From Pegoplata infirma (lineage: Eukaryota; Arthropoda; Insecta; Diptera; Anthomyiidae): DNA of 64,000 nt. The translations under genes were made by a program, and so were the position numbers. Shown here piece after piece: positions 1-10,448 of the stretch (position 1 is the stretch's first letter; each line of letters starts with the position of its first letter). The notes under the pieces were generated by a model. That model was not told the origin of the DNA. It did no database searches and saw only the letters and a list, made by a program, of their open reading frames with translations. The DNA is taken from the NCBI GenBank assembly GCA_963921195.1, contig OY992541.1:16054012-16118011 (forward strand). Reading direction: 5' to 3'.

Positions 1-409
1 ATTACGTTTTTGGTTGTTCAATTTTTCAAAAACTGGGCTTAGGAGGCGTGGTCAAATATTGGAAAAATGGTCAAGTTTGTGTCAAGTTGCCTTGTTTAAA
101 TATATATCAAATAAAAACGAAATGCACCAAAATCTCAAAAATTTACATTCTTGTATAGTTTTGTATCGGCTATCGATTAAAATTTTTTTGGAAAATTTTC
201 AGAACCCGTTCTGAAATTTTCCATTTTTTAAAAAAGTCAATTTATAAAAAATCCGGCCACTTTTGTTTTTTTTTTGTAATTTTTTTTTTAAAGATTAGAT
301 GTTTGTCTAGCAAGATTTTTTTTAAAAATTAAGAAAATCTATAAAAAAAAATTAAGAAGAAAAAAAAGTAATTTTTCTGATTTTCAAAATAAATTTTAAA
401 AATTTAAAA
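1..409. other. AT-rich sequence without recognised gene
   Basis: Homopolymer-rich A/T sequence. The short open frames in it have no recognisable domain and biased composition. It probably belongs partly to the transposon remnant that ends at 679, but I could not place that element's left end. Confidence 0.5.
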
Positions 410-679
410 TAGTTTTTGAAAAAAATTCATTTCAATTTGTGTTTTTGCTAATTTATGCCAAAATATGCAATAATATGCACTTAAAAGTTCGAAATATGCA
501 CAATATATGCATTTAAAATCAAAATATGCAAAAATATGTATTTTCACCAAAATATGCAAAATATGCGAAAACAAATCGATGCCATTTAATGCAAATCTCT
601 TGATTCGGAAAGATAATTGGTCGATATCGTTTTTAGGCTTTCGACAAAAAACATGCATTTGCATGGAAATCTCACCCTA
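410..679 (-). mobile_element. hAT-type MITE remnant rich in ATATGCA, right end
   Basis: This is the inverted counterpart of the left part of the MITE at 44205-44749. Both share the stretch around ATCGATATCGTTTTTAG (here read in reverse), the run of repeated AATATGCA motifs, and a terminus reading TAGGG(T/A/C)GAGATTT(C/T)CATGCA inward from the end. Here the terminus is at 671-679. The left terminus was not found, so this copy is truncated or diverged. The open frame on the minus strand across it is a by-product of the repeat, not a gene. Confidence 0.6.
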
Positions 680-1642
680 GTTATATAAAAAACTTTTTTA
701 CCCGGGACCCATTGAAAAATTTTGGTACACAATTTTTTTCTCACTGAACATTTGGTGTGGAATGCCTCACATATATATACAAACAGGTAAAATTTCCATC
801 AAATGATCCCACAATTTTAGCAATTTCGTTTTAAAAAAACATGTTTGCAAGCGCACAGCTTTTTCTGTCATAAAAATGTTGCAGGTATAACTCTTCAAAA
901 AAGGTTTTTTACTTAAACAAGCGCACCTTAGCCTGTTTTTAACCTATTCTCAATATTTTTTTGTTTAAGAAGTAACACTGATATTTTTTAAACAAACCCA
1001 AAAAATTATAAATAGGATTTGGAAGTAACTGACACGCCCATTTTTTTATTCCACTCACACTGACACTCACTAACAACCATTTTCAATCACGCTCACTTCT
1101 GATCATGTGTGAATCACGCACAAATCTAATTACGTTCCCATCTCTAGTTTATATGCATATGCGCATAAAATTACTACTAGTAACAAGATTTATGAATAAT
1201 GCTTGAATTACAAGCGTTTCTGAAAAAAATTAAAAATGTCCTATCACAAAACTTAGCATAACTCATTCATTTTTTAACCGATTGTTATGTTTTTTGGTGT
1301 TTTGGAAAGCCACTTTACTATACTTTTTTATAAAAAATTCAAAAAAATTGTTTAATGATTCACTTTCAACTTAGAGTGTAAAGAATATGACAAATTTTTC
1401 AAAAAATTCGGTTTTATTTTACTTAAGCGATCGTAGCTCAGCCAATTCTTGATCGATTTTTAATATTTTTGTTTTGTTTGAAAGGTAAGACCTATACCTT
1501 AAAAACAAATCCATAAAATCGAAAATCGGTTGCAAACTAACAAAGTAATATTTTTTTAAAATTGTAATTTAAGAATTTCCGTTTTCACATTTGCCAATAA
1601 AAAACGTACTTAACGAAGTGATCCAGAAAAACTATGAGTATA
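680..1642. other. Intergenic AT-rich sequence
   Basis: No gene recognised. It contains the MITE end at 1033-1146 and two loosely similar stretches mentioning CGATTTTTAA near 1270 and 1460. It abuts the broken 3' end of the minus-strand BEL/Pao pol reading frame. Confidence 0.5.
1033..1146. mobile_element. Fragment of CACTCAC-rich hAT MITE
   Basis: It has the same low-complexity CACTCAC/AATCACGC composition as the complete MITE at 38387-38901 and ends in CCCATCTCTA, the right terminal inverted repeat of that MITE. The matching left end TAGAGATGGG is missing, so only a right-end fragment remains. Confidence 0.5.
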
Positions 1643-4600
1643 TCAGTACTCTATGGACTCCAACCAACCCGAATTTTTATATGAGAACCCCTGCATATTT
1701 TTGGTGTAGCACAGTGTTATCTTGGAAACCCTATTTGCCACAAAGGTTAACCAAAAACAAGGAGGTTTAGCGAGCCACGAAAGAACGATAGTTGAATCAG
1801 TCCAACAGAAAATTGAGCACTTATCAACATCTAGTTTTGGTATTAGGCTGTCTATCATTTCAGCCAAAAGAACAGCTCCACAAAGCTCTAATCTCGGAAT
1901 GGAAAGAGTTTTGACAGGAGCTACCTTGGATTTGGACGAGACTAAATGGGTAAATGTGGAATCACCATTTCTTATTCGAATGTACAATGCTGCTGCGTAT
2001 GCTTTCTCAGAAGCATCGCAGAACCCATGGAATTGGACGTCAGCATTTGGAAGAAAATTAATCCATCGAGGTATCTGGATATCATTGATACCGGAATAAT
2101 TCGATTGGAACATTTTCCATTGAGAAAGAGATTCTGGGGACAGGACTTCATCCCAGTCAGTGCCTTCAATCCATATTCTTTGCATAAGAATTTTTGCAAG
2201 AACGACACAAGGCGAGAGCCACCCAGCGGGATCAAACAATTTCGCAATTTGCGATAAAACTTCGCGTTTTGTATACTTAGAAGACTCCGGAAATGGTTGA
2301 GTTGTAAAGTAAAAGGAATCTGAACGTGCATTCCAGCGAATACCCAATGTTTTCGCTGTACTACTGTCGTCAAACTCAAGAAAGTCTTCATTTAGCAAAT
2401 GCTCAGGAGGAGTTTCTTTAAGGATATCTTTCGCATTTGCTGTCCACTTCCTCAAGGAAAAACCAGCTGATTGAAGAGCAAGGATTAGCTCATTCTTGGA
2501 CTTGATTGCCTCTGTAATTGAGTGAGCACCTGCAAGTGCATCATCAACATATATATAATTGCGAAGAATATTGCTAGCAATCGGATAAACGGATTCAACA
2601 TCATCAGCTAGTTGGAGAATAGTTCTAATAGCTAAGTATGGTGCACAATTGACTCCAAAGGTAACTGTTTTCAACTCAAAATCCTGGATAGTATGATTTG
2701 GATCGTTTCGAAACAAAATTCTTTGATATGGAGTGTGTTCAGGATTAACCAAAATTTGCCTGTACATCTTTTGAATGTCGGCATTGAACACGAACTGAAA
2801 GAAACGCCATTTGAGGATTAAAAGAATCAAGTCACTTTGAAGAATTGGACCTGTATGGAGTATGTCATTTAGACTTAACCCATTGGAAGATGGAGAGGAT
2901 GCATTAAAAACCACACGAACTTTTGTGGTTGTACTTTCAGGCTTTATTACCGCATGGTGGGGTAAATAATAGCACTGAGTCAAAGTTTTACAGTCTGGAG
3001 GTGATACTTTTAACATATGATTTAAATGACTATACTCATTTACAACCTTATCATATTCTTGTTTAAAAGTAGGAGTTCGAGTAAGTCTGGCTTCATTTCG
3101 GAAAAATTGAGCCATCGCACTTACTCTAGACTGCCCAATAGTTTTGTCAGGAAACTCGTTCTTGAATGGAAGGGAAACTATGTATCTTCCGTCATGATTT
3201 CGTTTTGTGGTCCTTACATAGAAATCTTCACAAAATTTATCGGATGGGGACAAAAAGTTCTTCCTTGGAAGATTTTCCACCTCCCAAAAACGTGAAATCT
3301 CTTTCGCCAAAGAAATCTCACAAAAGTAAGAAGTAACGATAGACCTTGGTGAAGAATTACGCGGCACTGGACCAGTAAGAATCCATCCAAAGATGGTTTC
3401 TTGTGCCATTAAGGAACCACAAACTTTATGCTGTATTCCAGAGAGCATCACAGATGGGAATAAATCACCACCAATGAGGATATCTATCTTAGAGCTCTGA
3501 TGGAAATCTGGATCAGCAAGTTGGATTTGAGGAAGATTAGACAAGAACGACGCATCGACGTGATGAGAAGGAAGATTGTTGGCCAATTGCGGGACTACTA
3601 AAGCTGATACCGACACTTCAAGATCATCATTTAATGGAGAACTTATATTAAACGCGCATTGCCTTTGGACTTTAGCAGAAATGGTATTGTTTAAACCAGA
3701 AATCTGAGCATTGGTGCGCTTGGAGGGTAATCTCAGAAGATTAAATAGTTTTTCCGAAATAAAGGTTCCCTCAGACCCTGAATCGATAAGTGCCCGAGCT
3801 TTGTACTTCATATTGAGATAGCATATATTAACTATTGCAGTACCCAATAAGACACCAGTGGAGTTAGTTGCAAAAAATGATTGGGAAAACTGAGCTCCTT
3901 GTAACGAAATGGACTGTATTGAACCAGAAGTGGATGGAAAAGGAGCTGAGTTTGGATTCAAGTTAGAACTGGTGCTTATATTAAGAGTTGGTGTGGATGG
4001 GGTGGAGCTATCAGAATCTTTATGAAGTAGCGTGTTGTGACGTTTTTGGCACCGAAAGCAACTGTTTTTACTCTTGCAATTTTTAACAGAATGAGTCTTT
4101 GAGAAGCAATTCAAGCATAAGCTATGCTTTTTAATTTCGGAAAATCTCTGATTATGATTCATTTGGAGAAAAACTGGACATTTTCGAATTGTATGAAATG
4201 CGTCTGGACATACTAAACATTTAGGCTCTGATATATTGTTTTGAAAAGTGTTAACTTTCTTTGAAGAACTAAGAGCTTTCAAATTATTCGAGATTCTTGG
4301 TTTAGAATCAAAAGATTTAACGTCAGTAGAACCACGCATTTCAGAAACGGATTCCAAGGTTCTGTAACGATTTGTAAGGAATGAATCAAAATCAGACCAT
4401 TTCGGAATACTAGCCTTATCCATTATACCTTGTTCCCATAAATGATGAGTGTGCTCCGGAAGCTTTTTATAGCAAATGTACACAAACAACGGATCCCAAT
4501 TCTTAACATCGATGTTGTACAGTTGGAGAGTTGAAATGCAACTGTTAAGCTCGCGTTGCAACTTCTTTATATCTTCGGATGATTCTGAAGATATTTTTTG

Positions 4601-5284
4601 AAGGTGCCAAAGCTTATCCAGTTGTCCAAAAACAATGGATTTTCGGTTTTCAAATCGGGCACAGAGATTTGTCCATGCCAAATCAAAACCTTGATTAGTT
4701 AATGGACTTTTCTTAGCTATTTCTTGTGCCTCACCACTTGTTTTGTTAATAAGATGAAATAATCTTTCGACAGGACTGAGATGGGAGTTCCTTATGTAAA
4801 CAGCTGAGAACATATCTCGAAATGTGGGCCAGGACAGATAATCTCCCTTGAAGATCTCTATATCACATGGCGGAAGTCGAAAGCTGTGAGAAGTAGAGGC
4901 TTCGGATTGTCTTGGTGGTGGGGTCATAGCTTGGGGTTCAACTTTTGGAAGGGACTCATATCGCTTGCTTTCGTAAACCTCATTTAATTTAGCCAATAGA
5001 TTACAATAAGTTATGTATGTGCTCTTATATTTTTTGTTGATGGATTCTAAGCTATCCTTTTCATGATCCTTACTATCATCTTCCACATCAGGATTTAAGT
5101 CCTCATTATCCCGATCGAAAAGATACTTTTCATAGGCGGATTTAACTCGAGACCAAATTGACTTTATCTCATATCGATGTACATCGACGGCATGAAGAGA
5201 TGTACTTGGATATTGACCAGCCGCATAGTCAGCATCGAATTCGATTAAACTATCGGCCAAACGAGTGAAATGGTCAAGAGACAT
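1643..5284 (-). CDS. BEL/Pao retrotransposon Gag-Pol polyprotein, 3'-truncated
   Basis: One open frame of 1,213 residues. Order seen: a Gag-like region (DUF1759-type, about 140-300, with the FKGDYLSWPTFRDMF core); three zinc knuckles (CX2CX4HX4C at about 356-369, a second at 390-403, and CX2CX4HX4H at about 409-421); a DUF1758-type retropepsin with DSG at 501-503 and the QETIFGW block near 628; a reverse transcriptase with NADIQKMYRQ near 834 and YVDD at 912-915; and a BEL-type RNase H starting at FCDAS near 1088. Similarity to the sister copy at 10445 stops at about residue 1189 (nt about 1720). The last 25 residues are unrelated and the integrase is absent, so the element was cut off by a deletion or insertion. 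The long uninterrupted frame suggests a fairly young copy. The start is the first Met, which begins the Gag N-terminus. Confidence 0.9.
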   Translation of the reverse strand: MSLDHFTRLADSLIEFDADYAAGQYPSTSLHAVDVHRYEIKSIWSRVKSAYEKYLFDRDNEDLNPDVEDDSKDHEKDSLESINKKYKSTYITYCNLLAKLNEVYESKRYESLPKVEPQAMTPPPRQSEASTSHSFRLPPCDIEIFKGDYLSWPTFRDMFSAVYIRNSHLSPVERLFHLINKTSGEAQEIAKKSPLTNQGFDLAWTNLCARFENRKSIVFGQLDKLWHLQKISSESSEDIKKLQRELNSCISTLQLYNIDVKNWDPLFVYICYKKLPEHTHHLWEQGIMDKASIPKWSDFDSFLTNRYRTLESVSEMRGSTDVKSFDSKPRISNNLKALSSSKKVNTFQNNISEPKCLVCPDAFHTIRKCPVFLQMNHNQRFSEIKKHSLCLNCFSKTHSVKNCKSKNSCFRCQKRHNTLLHKDSDSSTPSTPTLNISTSSNLNPNSAPFPSTSGSIQSISLQGAQFSQSFFATNSTGVLLGTAIVNICYLNMKYKARALIDSGSEGTFISEKLFNLLRLPSKRTNAQISGLNNTISAKVQRQCAFNISSPLNDDLEVSVSALVVPQLANNLPSHHVDASFLSNLPQIQLADPDFHQSSKIDILIGGDLFPSVMLSGIQHKVCGSLMAQETIFGWILTGPVPRNSSPRSIVTSYFCEISLAKEISRFWEVENLPRKNFLSPSDKFCEDFYVRTTKRNHDGRYIVSLPFKNEFPDKTIGQSRVSAMAQFFRNEARLTRTPTFKQEYDKVVNEYSHLNHMLKVSPPDCKTLTQCYYLPHHAVIKPESTTTKVRVVFNASSPSSNGLSLNDILHTGPILQSDLILLILKWRFFQFVFNADIQKMYRQILVNPEHTPYQRILFRNDPNHTIQDFELKTVTFGVNCAPYLAIRTILQLADDVESVYPIASNILRNYIYVDDALAGAHSITEAIKSKNELILALQSAGFSLRKWTANAKDILKETPPEHLLNEDFLEFDDSSTAKTLGIRWNARSDSFYFTTQPFPESSKYTKREVLSQIAKLFDPAGWLSPCVVLAKILMQRIWIEGTDWDEVLSPESLSQWKMFQSNYSGINDIQIPRWINFLPNADVQFHGFCDASEKAYAAALYIRIRNGDSTFTHLVSSKSKVAPVKTLSIPRLELCGAVLLAEMIDSLIPKLDVDKCSIFCWTDSTIVLSWLAKPPCFWLTFVANRVSKITLCYTKNMQGFSYKNSGWLESIEY

Positions 5285-8200
5285 TCTGAATTGAAATTGG
5301 AAACAAGCAAAAGTCTATGAAAAGTATGAATGAAGCCTGGATAAAGTTAGCTGCCGAGACTAATGAGGATCGCTTAAGTGAAGATAAATATAAAATAAGA
5401 CAGTAAGATTCTCCCCCTTTTTAAAGAATTATTAGGAGGTGTTAAAGAAAATAAGCTACAAGAAAACTCACGAAGATAAAAAAAGATATTTATTTTCAAC
5501 AAACGTTTAGGTTCGTATAAGTTTAAATATGTGACGATTTTGTAAAATTTCGATCTAGAAAGAAATTTCAGCAAATGAGACCTTTAACGCAAGATAGAGA
5601 ACCACAACCGTTCACAAAAAATATGATGAAAATTAACAAAATCACAGAATAAATTTTGACGTATGTTAATTTATTGACAAATGGTACAAGAATCCTTAGA
5701 ATTAAAGATATATGAAAGGGATCCTTAAATCTTCCCGCCGAAGTAAAGAAATGTTGATATAACGTTTGGCCAAGTAGTTGGAAGTCCTTAAAGTGCTTCC
5801 TGATGAGAAATAAACGTATATCCGAAATGGAAAAAGACGGTTAGATTTTAAGGTCTTTTTTAAGGATTATACCCAATACAAAAAAAATGGTTATATACGA
5901 TTCAAAACCAATTTATTGGCGAGTGTAGTTGAGCAGTTACGTTCAGACAAAAGTTCAAGTACGAGAAAGAGAAAAAAAATATATTTTCCTACTTTTCCTT
6001 AAATCATGTTGATTTGCAAAATGATTTAAACAAATTACAAGTATAGCAAATTTTACTCATATGAAATAAAAGTTTTAGACACTTTTGGTAATTGTGGAAT
6101 GTAAATTTCTATTCGATTTTACATGTATACACTCTTATGTACACACCCTTTATAAATAAAGTGATGTTATTACACTCAAAATAAAAATGTCCGTAAATGA
6201 TGGAATTTGAAAATTACTTTTCGTAATTAAATTCAAAATGTATACACTCCCGAGTAAAAATTTTCTGGTCTAATCATATATAATTTGATACAATCTTATA
6301 TGAGTTAATATGCTTCCGTATAAATTTATATAAAATTTTATCTATCACTTTGATACGGTTGATCCACTTTATATGGTTAGATATTGCTCCATATATGATT
6401 AGATTCGTATTTTGGTTTTGCTCATCAAATTATATAAAAATTGATATTATAAGATCAATTTGATCTAATTAGATTTGACCAAATTCAGGATCAAATTGTA
6501 TCAATTTTTATATTTTTTGATCTAAAGTAATACAATTAGATATTATTTGATACAACCATTTTACGGATCAAATTAGATCTATTTAGTAAAATTAGCATAA
6601 TATTTTTACTAGGGCTGTTATGTAATCACGCTTTACCGATAAAGCAAAGTAATTACACTCAAAATAAAAGTCTGTAAATTATGGAACCAAATTTAAATAT
6701 AATTGTCCTATCGTTTCTATTTTATAAACGTTTTGGGTCTGAATATTTTGCTTTCTGGTTGTTATGAAAAATATTTCAAAAGTTACGTTTTTCCTTTTTC
6801 GACGATTATGCTTAGATTGGTGTGAAATTAGTTAGCCTTAATGTTAGGTTGTAAACGTTAAGTACAAAACTTTGAGTATAAAAAAAATCAGTAATTCCCA
6901 AGTTGAATTTTAATGACGTAAACACACCCTGTACTAAGCAGCAGAGGTTGTTTGTAAAAAGGTTTGTAAATTAATTTCAGCGTCCACTTTAATCATATGA
7001 AGATTTTAAATAAAATATTTTTACTACAAGTATATTAAAACAACACTGTATTATGTGGATTTCGAAATATTCTATTGATTTAGCCGAAAAAAGTTACTTA
7101 TGAGTAAAAATACACAGGACGAAAGGAATGCTCCTTAAGGCAGAATTAATAAAATTTTCGCTGATCTTTCTTTCCTTATTTTAAAATAAGTTACAATTTT
7201 TCTTGTCTTCAAAAAATTTCCTTCTTTTTTTCTTTCCTTTTTTCTTTTTCTTCTAAAGAATTGTTAAGGTTATATTTCCTTTTTAACAGAAGTTAAAAAA
7301 AGAAATTTCCTCGATAAGTTTTGCTAGGATTTAGCATTAGGTAGTTAAGAATGTCTTCATTCCCATGTGAAAGTAAACTCTTATTGAATCACCTTGTACC
7401 TGTATTTGCAAAACATATGTGAATAGCAAAAAAAACAAACCAAAGTTCATTAACCTTTTGTGAAGAAAAAAAGACAATTAAATTAGGGATGGAATTTTTG
7501 ATCTTAATCTTGGTACTTTTTCGTTGGTACCAAAAAACTTTACATTCTTAAAATTTATCCCGGAGTCGGAAATAAGAGACTTTTTCGCAAGGTATGTGCA
7601 TACGGATATTTCTTTAAATGCCGTCTAAGTGTTTGAGAAAATTTTCTGGAATTTTAAATAATAGCTTTGTTGGTATTTTCAAGCCGATTTTTCTTTTTCT
7701 CCTTTTTAGAAAATGTCTCGAGGAGGAACTTTTTATTTTCTTACAGTGCACCAAATTTTTATTCTCGTACAGTGCTTTAAGATAATTGTATGGACTCTAA
7801 GGATTTTTTTTTCTCTTTTTTGCGGATTCCCAAATCTATATGGACAATTTCTTCCTTTTTCCCCGTTTTTCGAGTATTTACTTTTGTCTAGTAGAATTTT
7901 ATTTTCAGTTCAAATGTTTTCTTGTCCGATTGTAAAAGCCTTCGGAAAGTTTAACAGTGTCCACTGTTGTACTAAATTTATTAGAAAATAAAAAATACTA
8001 ATGTACTGAGTGGTCCGTCTCTGATTGGAACGAAAGAACAGTGATTGCACAACAGACCTTTTAAGTGGTACTAAACAGTTTATTGTACAGAACCCTTTTT
8101 TACCGTGATGGTACTAAAAACAATAAACTTATTTTAAAGGGGACTGTATTGATGCGGTCAAAATCTATGGATGTTTATGGGAAAAAATACTAAAATCATC

Positions 8201-9576
8201 ACAGATTGGCACTTTACTTGACAATTTGTGAAAAATACAAAATTGTGTGTACAGTGATTTTTGCTCTGTATAAAATATTTAGACAGCGAATAGATTTTAG
8301 AGCCTCATCCACGAAAAAAATCAACATTTGTCTTCAACTTTTCCGTTGTGAATTTTCCTTAAGCAACTTAGGAAAGTTTTCCTTAGATTTGTTGAATTAA
8401 ATATAATATGAAGGGAAGATCCTTATTTCTCGTGGGGTACGGCAGTATTCAAAATATGAAGAAAAAAAAATACTAAAAAATGTACTTAAGGGCCGACTTT
8501 GTCCTCCTTGACTTAAGATCAAGAGATCAATTGGAAATGGATGTAAGTGTGGGTGAACGTACAAAATAAGTGTAATTTTAAGAGATAGTAGTAAGAGTGT
8601 TGTATTAAGTTAAAATAAAATTAAATGAAGAGATACAATCTAGGGGAAAGAATGTTAATTTGAATGGATAGGATGTATGTAAGTGTGTAAGGCGTGCAAA
8701 TAAAGAGAAATTAATGTGGAAAGAGTGTGGTTTGTAATGTTGGTAAGTATGGGTTCTCTTATGGGGGTTCCCTTTTTTTAAGCTGAAAGGAGAAATTGCT
8801 TTACATACATTCATTTGTTCATGTTCAAAATCTGTAAAAAAGCGCGATTTCAATAGAACTTGTTTGATGGTTTATTGTGGGTTTTAAGTTGGATCGAACA
8901 AATGACAAAAAGTATCCTACTTTTTATGACAATTCTGTTGTTAAGCACTGGATATCAGAATTTCAAATGACCCGATATGACTGGAAATGTTAACAAACTC
9001 ACCGACATTAATTTTAAATTATCGACTTTCAATTAAATCACCTTGAAACGGATGGCACCAGGTTTTACTTTTTTTCTTTTTCGACAAATCTTCCTCTTCT
9101 CTTGGCGTAATCTTGGCAAATTAAATTTCTTCTAAATTTTTTCTTTTTATATGTTTCTTCTATCACTATGTTCTTTTTTTTTTATACTTTCTACTTGTTT
9201 TAAATTTTTTTTTTCTTTATCACGACCACTGAGTATCAATTTGATTACTAAAAATTTTAAAATTTGTTGAACTATTTTTCATCCTCATTAAAAATTAAAT
9301 TTTTCTTTATATAATTTTTGGACGATTTTTCTATTTTTAATGTATAAAACTACAACGTGGTGTAGCAGTTAACCAAATCAAAGAACAAAACGAACTACAG
9401 AAAAAAACCCTATTGAAGCACTATCAAACACATGTAACGATAAAAGGCAAAAAAAACAAACGAACCTGTTTTTTGATGGATGTATTGATGAGTGCCAATG
9501 GATGTTGATGGACGTTGGTTTGATCTCTAATAATTTGAGCAGAACTTCTCAGAGCGAGCTTTTTCCAATTGAGTAA
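5285..9576 (-). other. Presumed leader region of the BEL/Pao element, no gene
   Basis: This lies between the Gag start at 5284 and the candidate primer-binding site at 9577. It is 4.3 kb, long for a BEL leader, so some of it is probably inserted DNA. A MITE at 6249-6614 is recognisable. Similar 30-bp stretches (TTACACTCAAAATAAAA...) lie at about 6171 and 6655, on either side of that MITE. The open frames at 7713-7991 and 8605-8853 are low-complexity and match no family I know. Confidence 0.35.
6249..6614. mobile_element. MITE with CCCGAGTAAAAAT termini
   Basis: It starts CCCGAGTAAAAATTTT and ends ATTTTTACTAGGG, giving imperfect terminal inverted repeats. The inside is a run of ATATAA/TTGATACAATC-like motifs. 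The same termini and internal texture occur at 54427-55237. It encodes nothing. The superfamily is unassigned and no convincing target duplication was seen. Confidence 0.6.
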
Positions 9577-9597
9577 TCCGGATCGAATGGGACCAAA
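9577..9597 (-). promoter_or_regulatory. Candidate tRNA primer-binding site of BEL/Pao element
   Basis: Read on the minus strand, TTTGGTCCCATTCGATCCGGA directly follows a CCCCAACA sequence that would be the end of an LTR. A TGG-starting tRNA-3'-end complement placed here fits priming of minus-strand synthesis for a minus-strand element such as the one at 1643-5284. Confidence 0.45.
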
Positions 9598-9951
9598 TGT
9601 TGGGGTGGATCTGTGGAGTAGTGGATATTAAGGCTGGAGCTCTGAGCACAAATAAAATCACGAGTTGATCTTATTACTCAAAAGAGTGTTAATAAAAAAT
9701 CCCAATTCAAGTCTTCAAAAAAACAAGGAAGATCGTTTTCTAATGCTAAAAACGGAAAGAGTATCTAAGACAATATTAAACCGACAGCAGGAATTTTAGG
9801 CCTTATTGTGAGAAAGAGACAGAAAGGTTTTTCGATAACTTTTCTGCTTCTTACAATATTCAGCTTTTGAATATAAGGCTTTTTGGGAATTTAAGGAATT
9901 GTTTAACGGATTAATGTAAAAGAAATATTTAAAATACTTTTGACATTAACA
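9598..9951 (-). repeat. Candidate 5' LTR of the minus-strand BEL/Pao element
   Basis: The segment begins TGTTGGGG and can be closed at an AACA near 9951, giving TGTT...AACA ends and a 354-bp length plausible for a BEL LTR. The adjacent primer-binding site sets the orientation. No second copy exists in the window to confirm the borders, because the 3' side of the element is lost. Confidence 0.35.
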
Positions 9952-9969
9952 TAGCCAAATGTCATAAAA

Positions 9970-10448
9970 TAGCAAATTTCTCGATTCGGTCGATTCTTAA
10001 TCCAAACGTGTCCCTAGAAATCGATGCTTTAGTAGTAACTGAGGTAACGGGTAATGTACCCACCCATACTATAACACCTATGGAAGCCAACTCCTTACCG
10101 AAACTAGACTTCGCCGATCCAGGTTTTTACCAAAGTGGTCCAAAAGATGTTCTATTAGGAGAAAATCTATACCCGTTAATCTTACTCGGCGGAGTTAAGC
10201 ACGGAATTCTGGGCTCGTTGGTCGCCCAGGAGACCATATTCGGATGGATAGTGACAGGGCCAACTCAAAATTACTTTAGGAGGGTTTCACTGTCTCACTG
10301 TACAAGGGTCTCAATGAACGACCAACTATCAAAATTTTGGGAAATCGAAGAGATCTCAAAAAAACCTCCTGTGTCTGAAGAAGATAAGATTTGTGAGGAA
10401 TCTATCGCTCTACAACGCGACGAAACTCGGAAGGAAGATATGTCGTGA
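9970..10448 (+). pseudogene. BEL/Pao retropepsin C-terminal remnant
   Basis: The open frame corresponds to about residues 545-690 of the polyprotein at 1643-5284. It includes the DVLLGENLYP block, the conserved QETIFGW motif and the linker to reverse transcriptase. The catalytic DSG lies upstream and is absent. The frame ends at TGA 10446-10448, where the homologous reading continues in another frame, so a one-base deletion or two-base insertion near 10430 separates it from the next fragment. A Met-started version begins at a GTG at 10008, but the homology extends upstream of that point, so no real start is present. Confidence 0.7.

Noticed and set aside
7713..8853. Open frames at 7713-7991, 8206-8400 and 8605-8853 as possible host genes
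   Set aside because: Phe/Leu/Ser-rich products of T-rich DNA, short, with no domain and no splice or start context that stands out.
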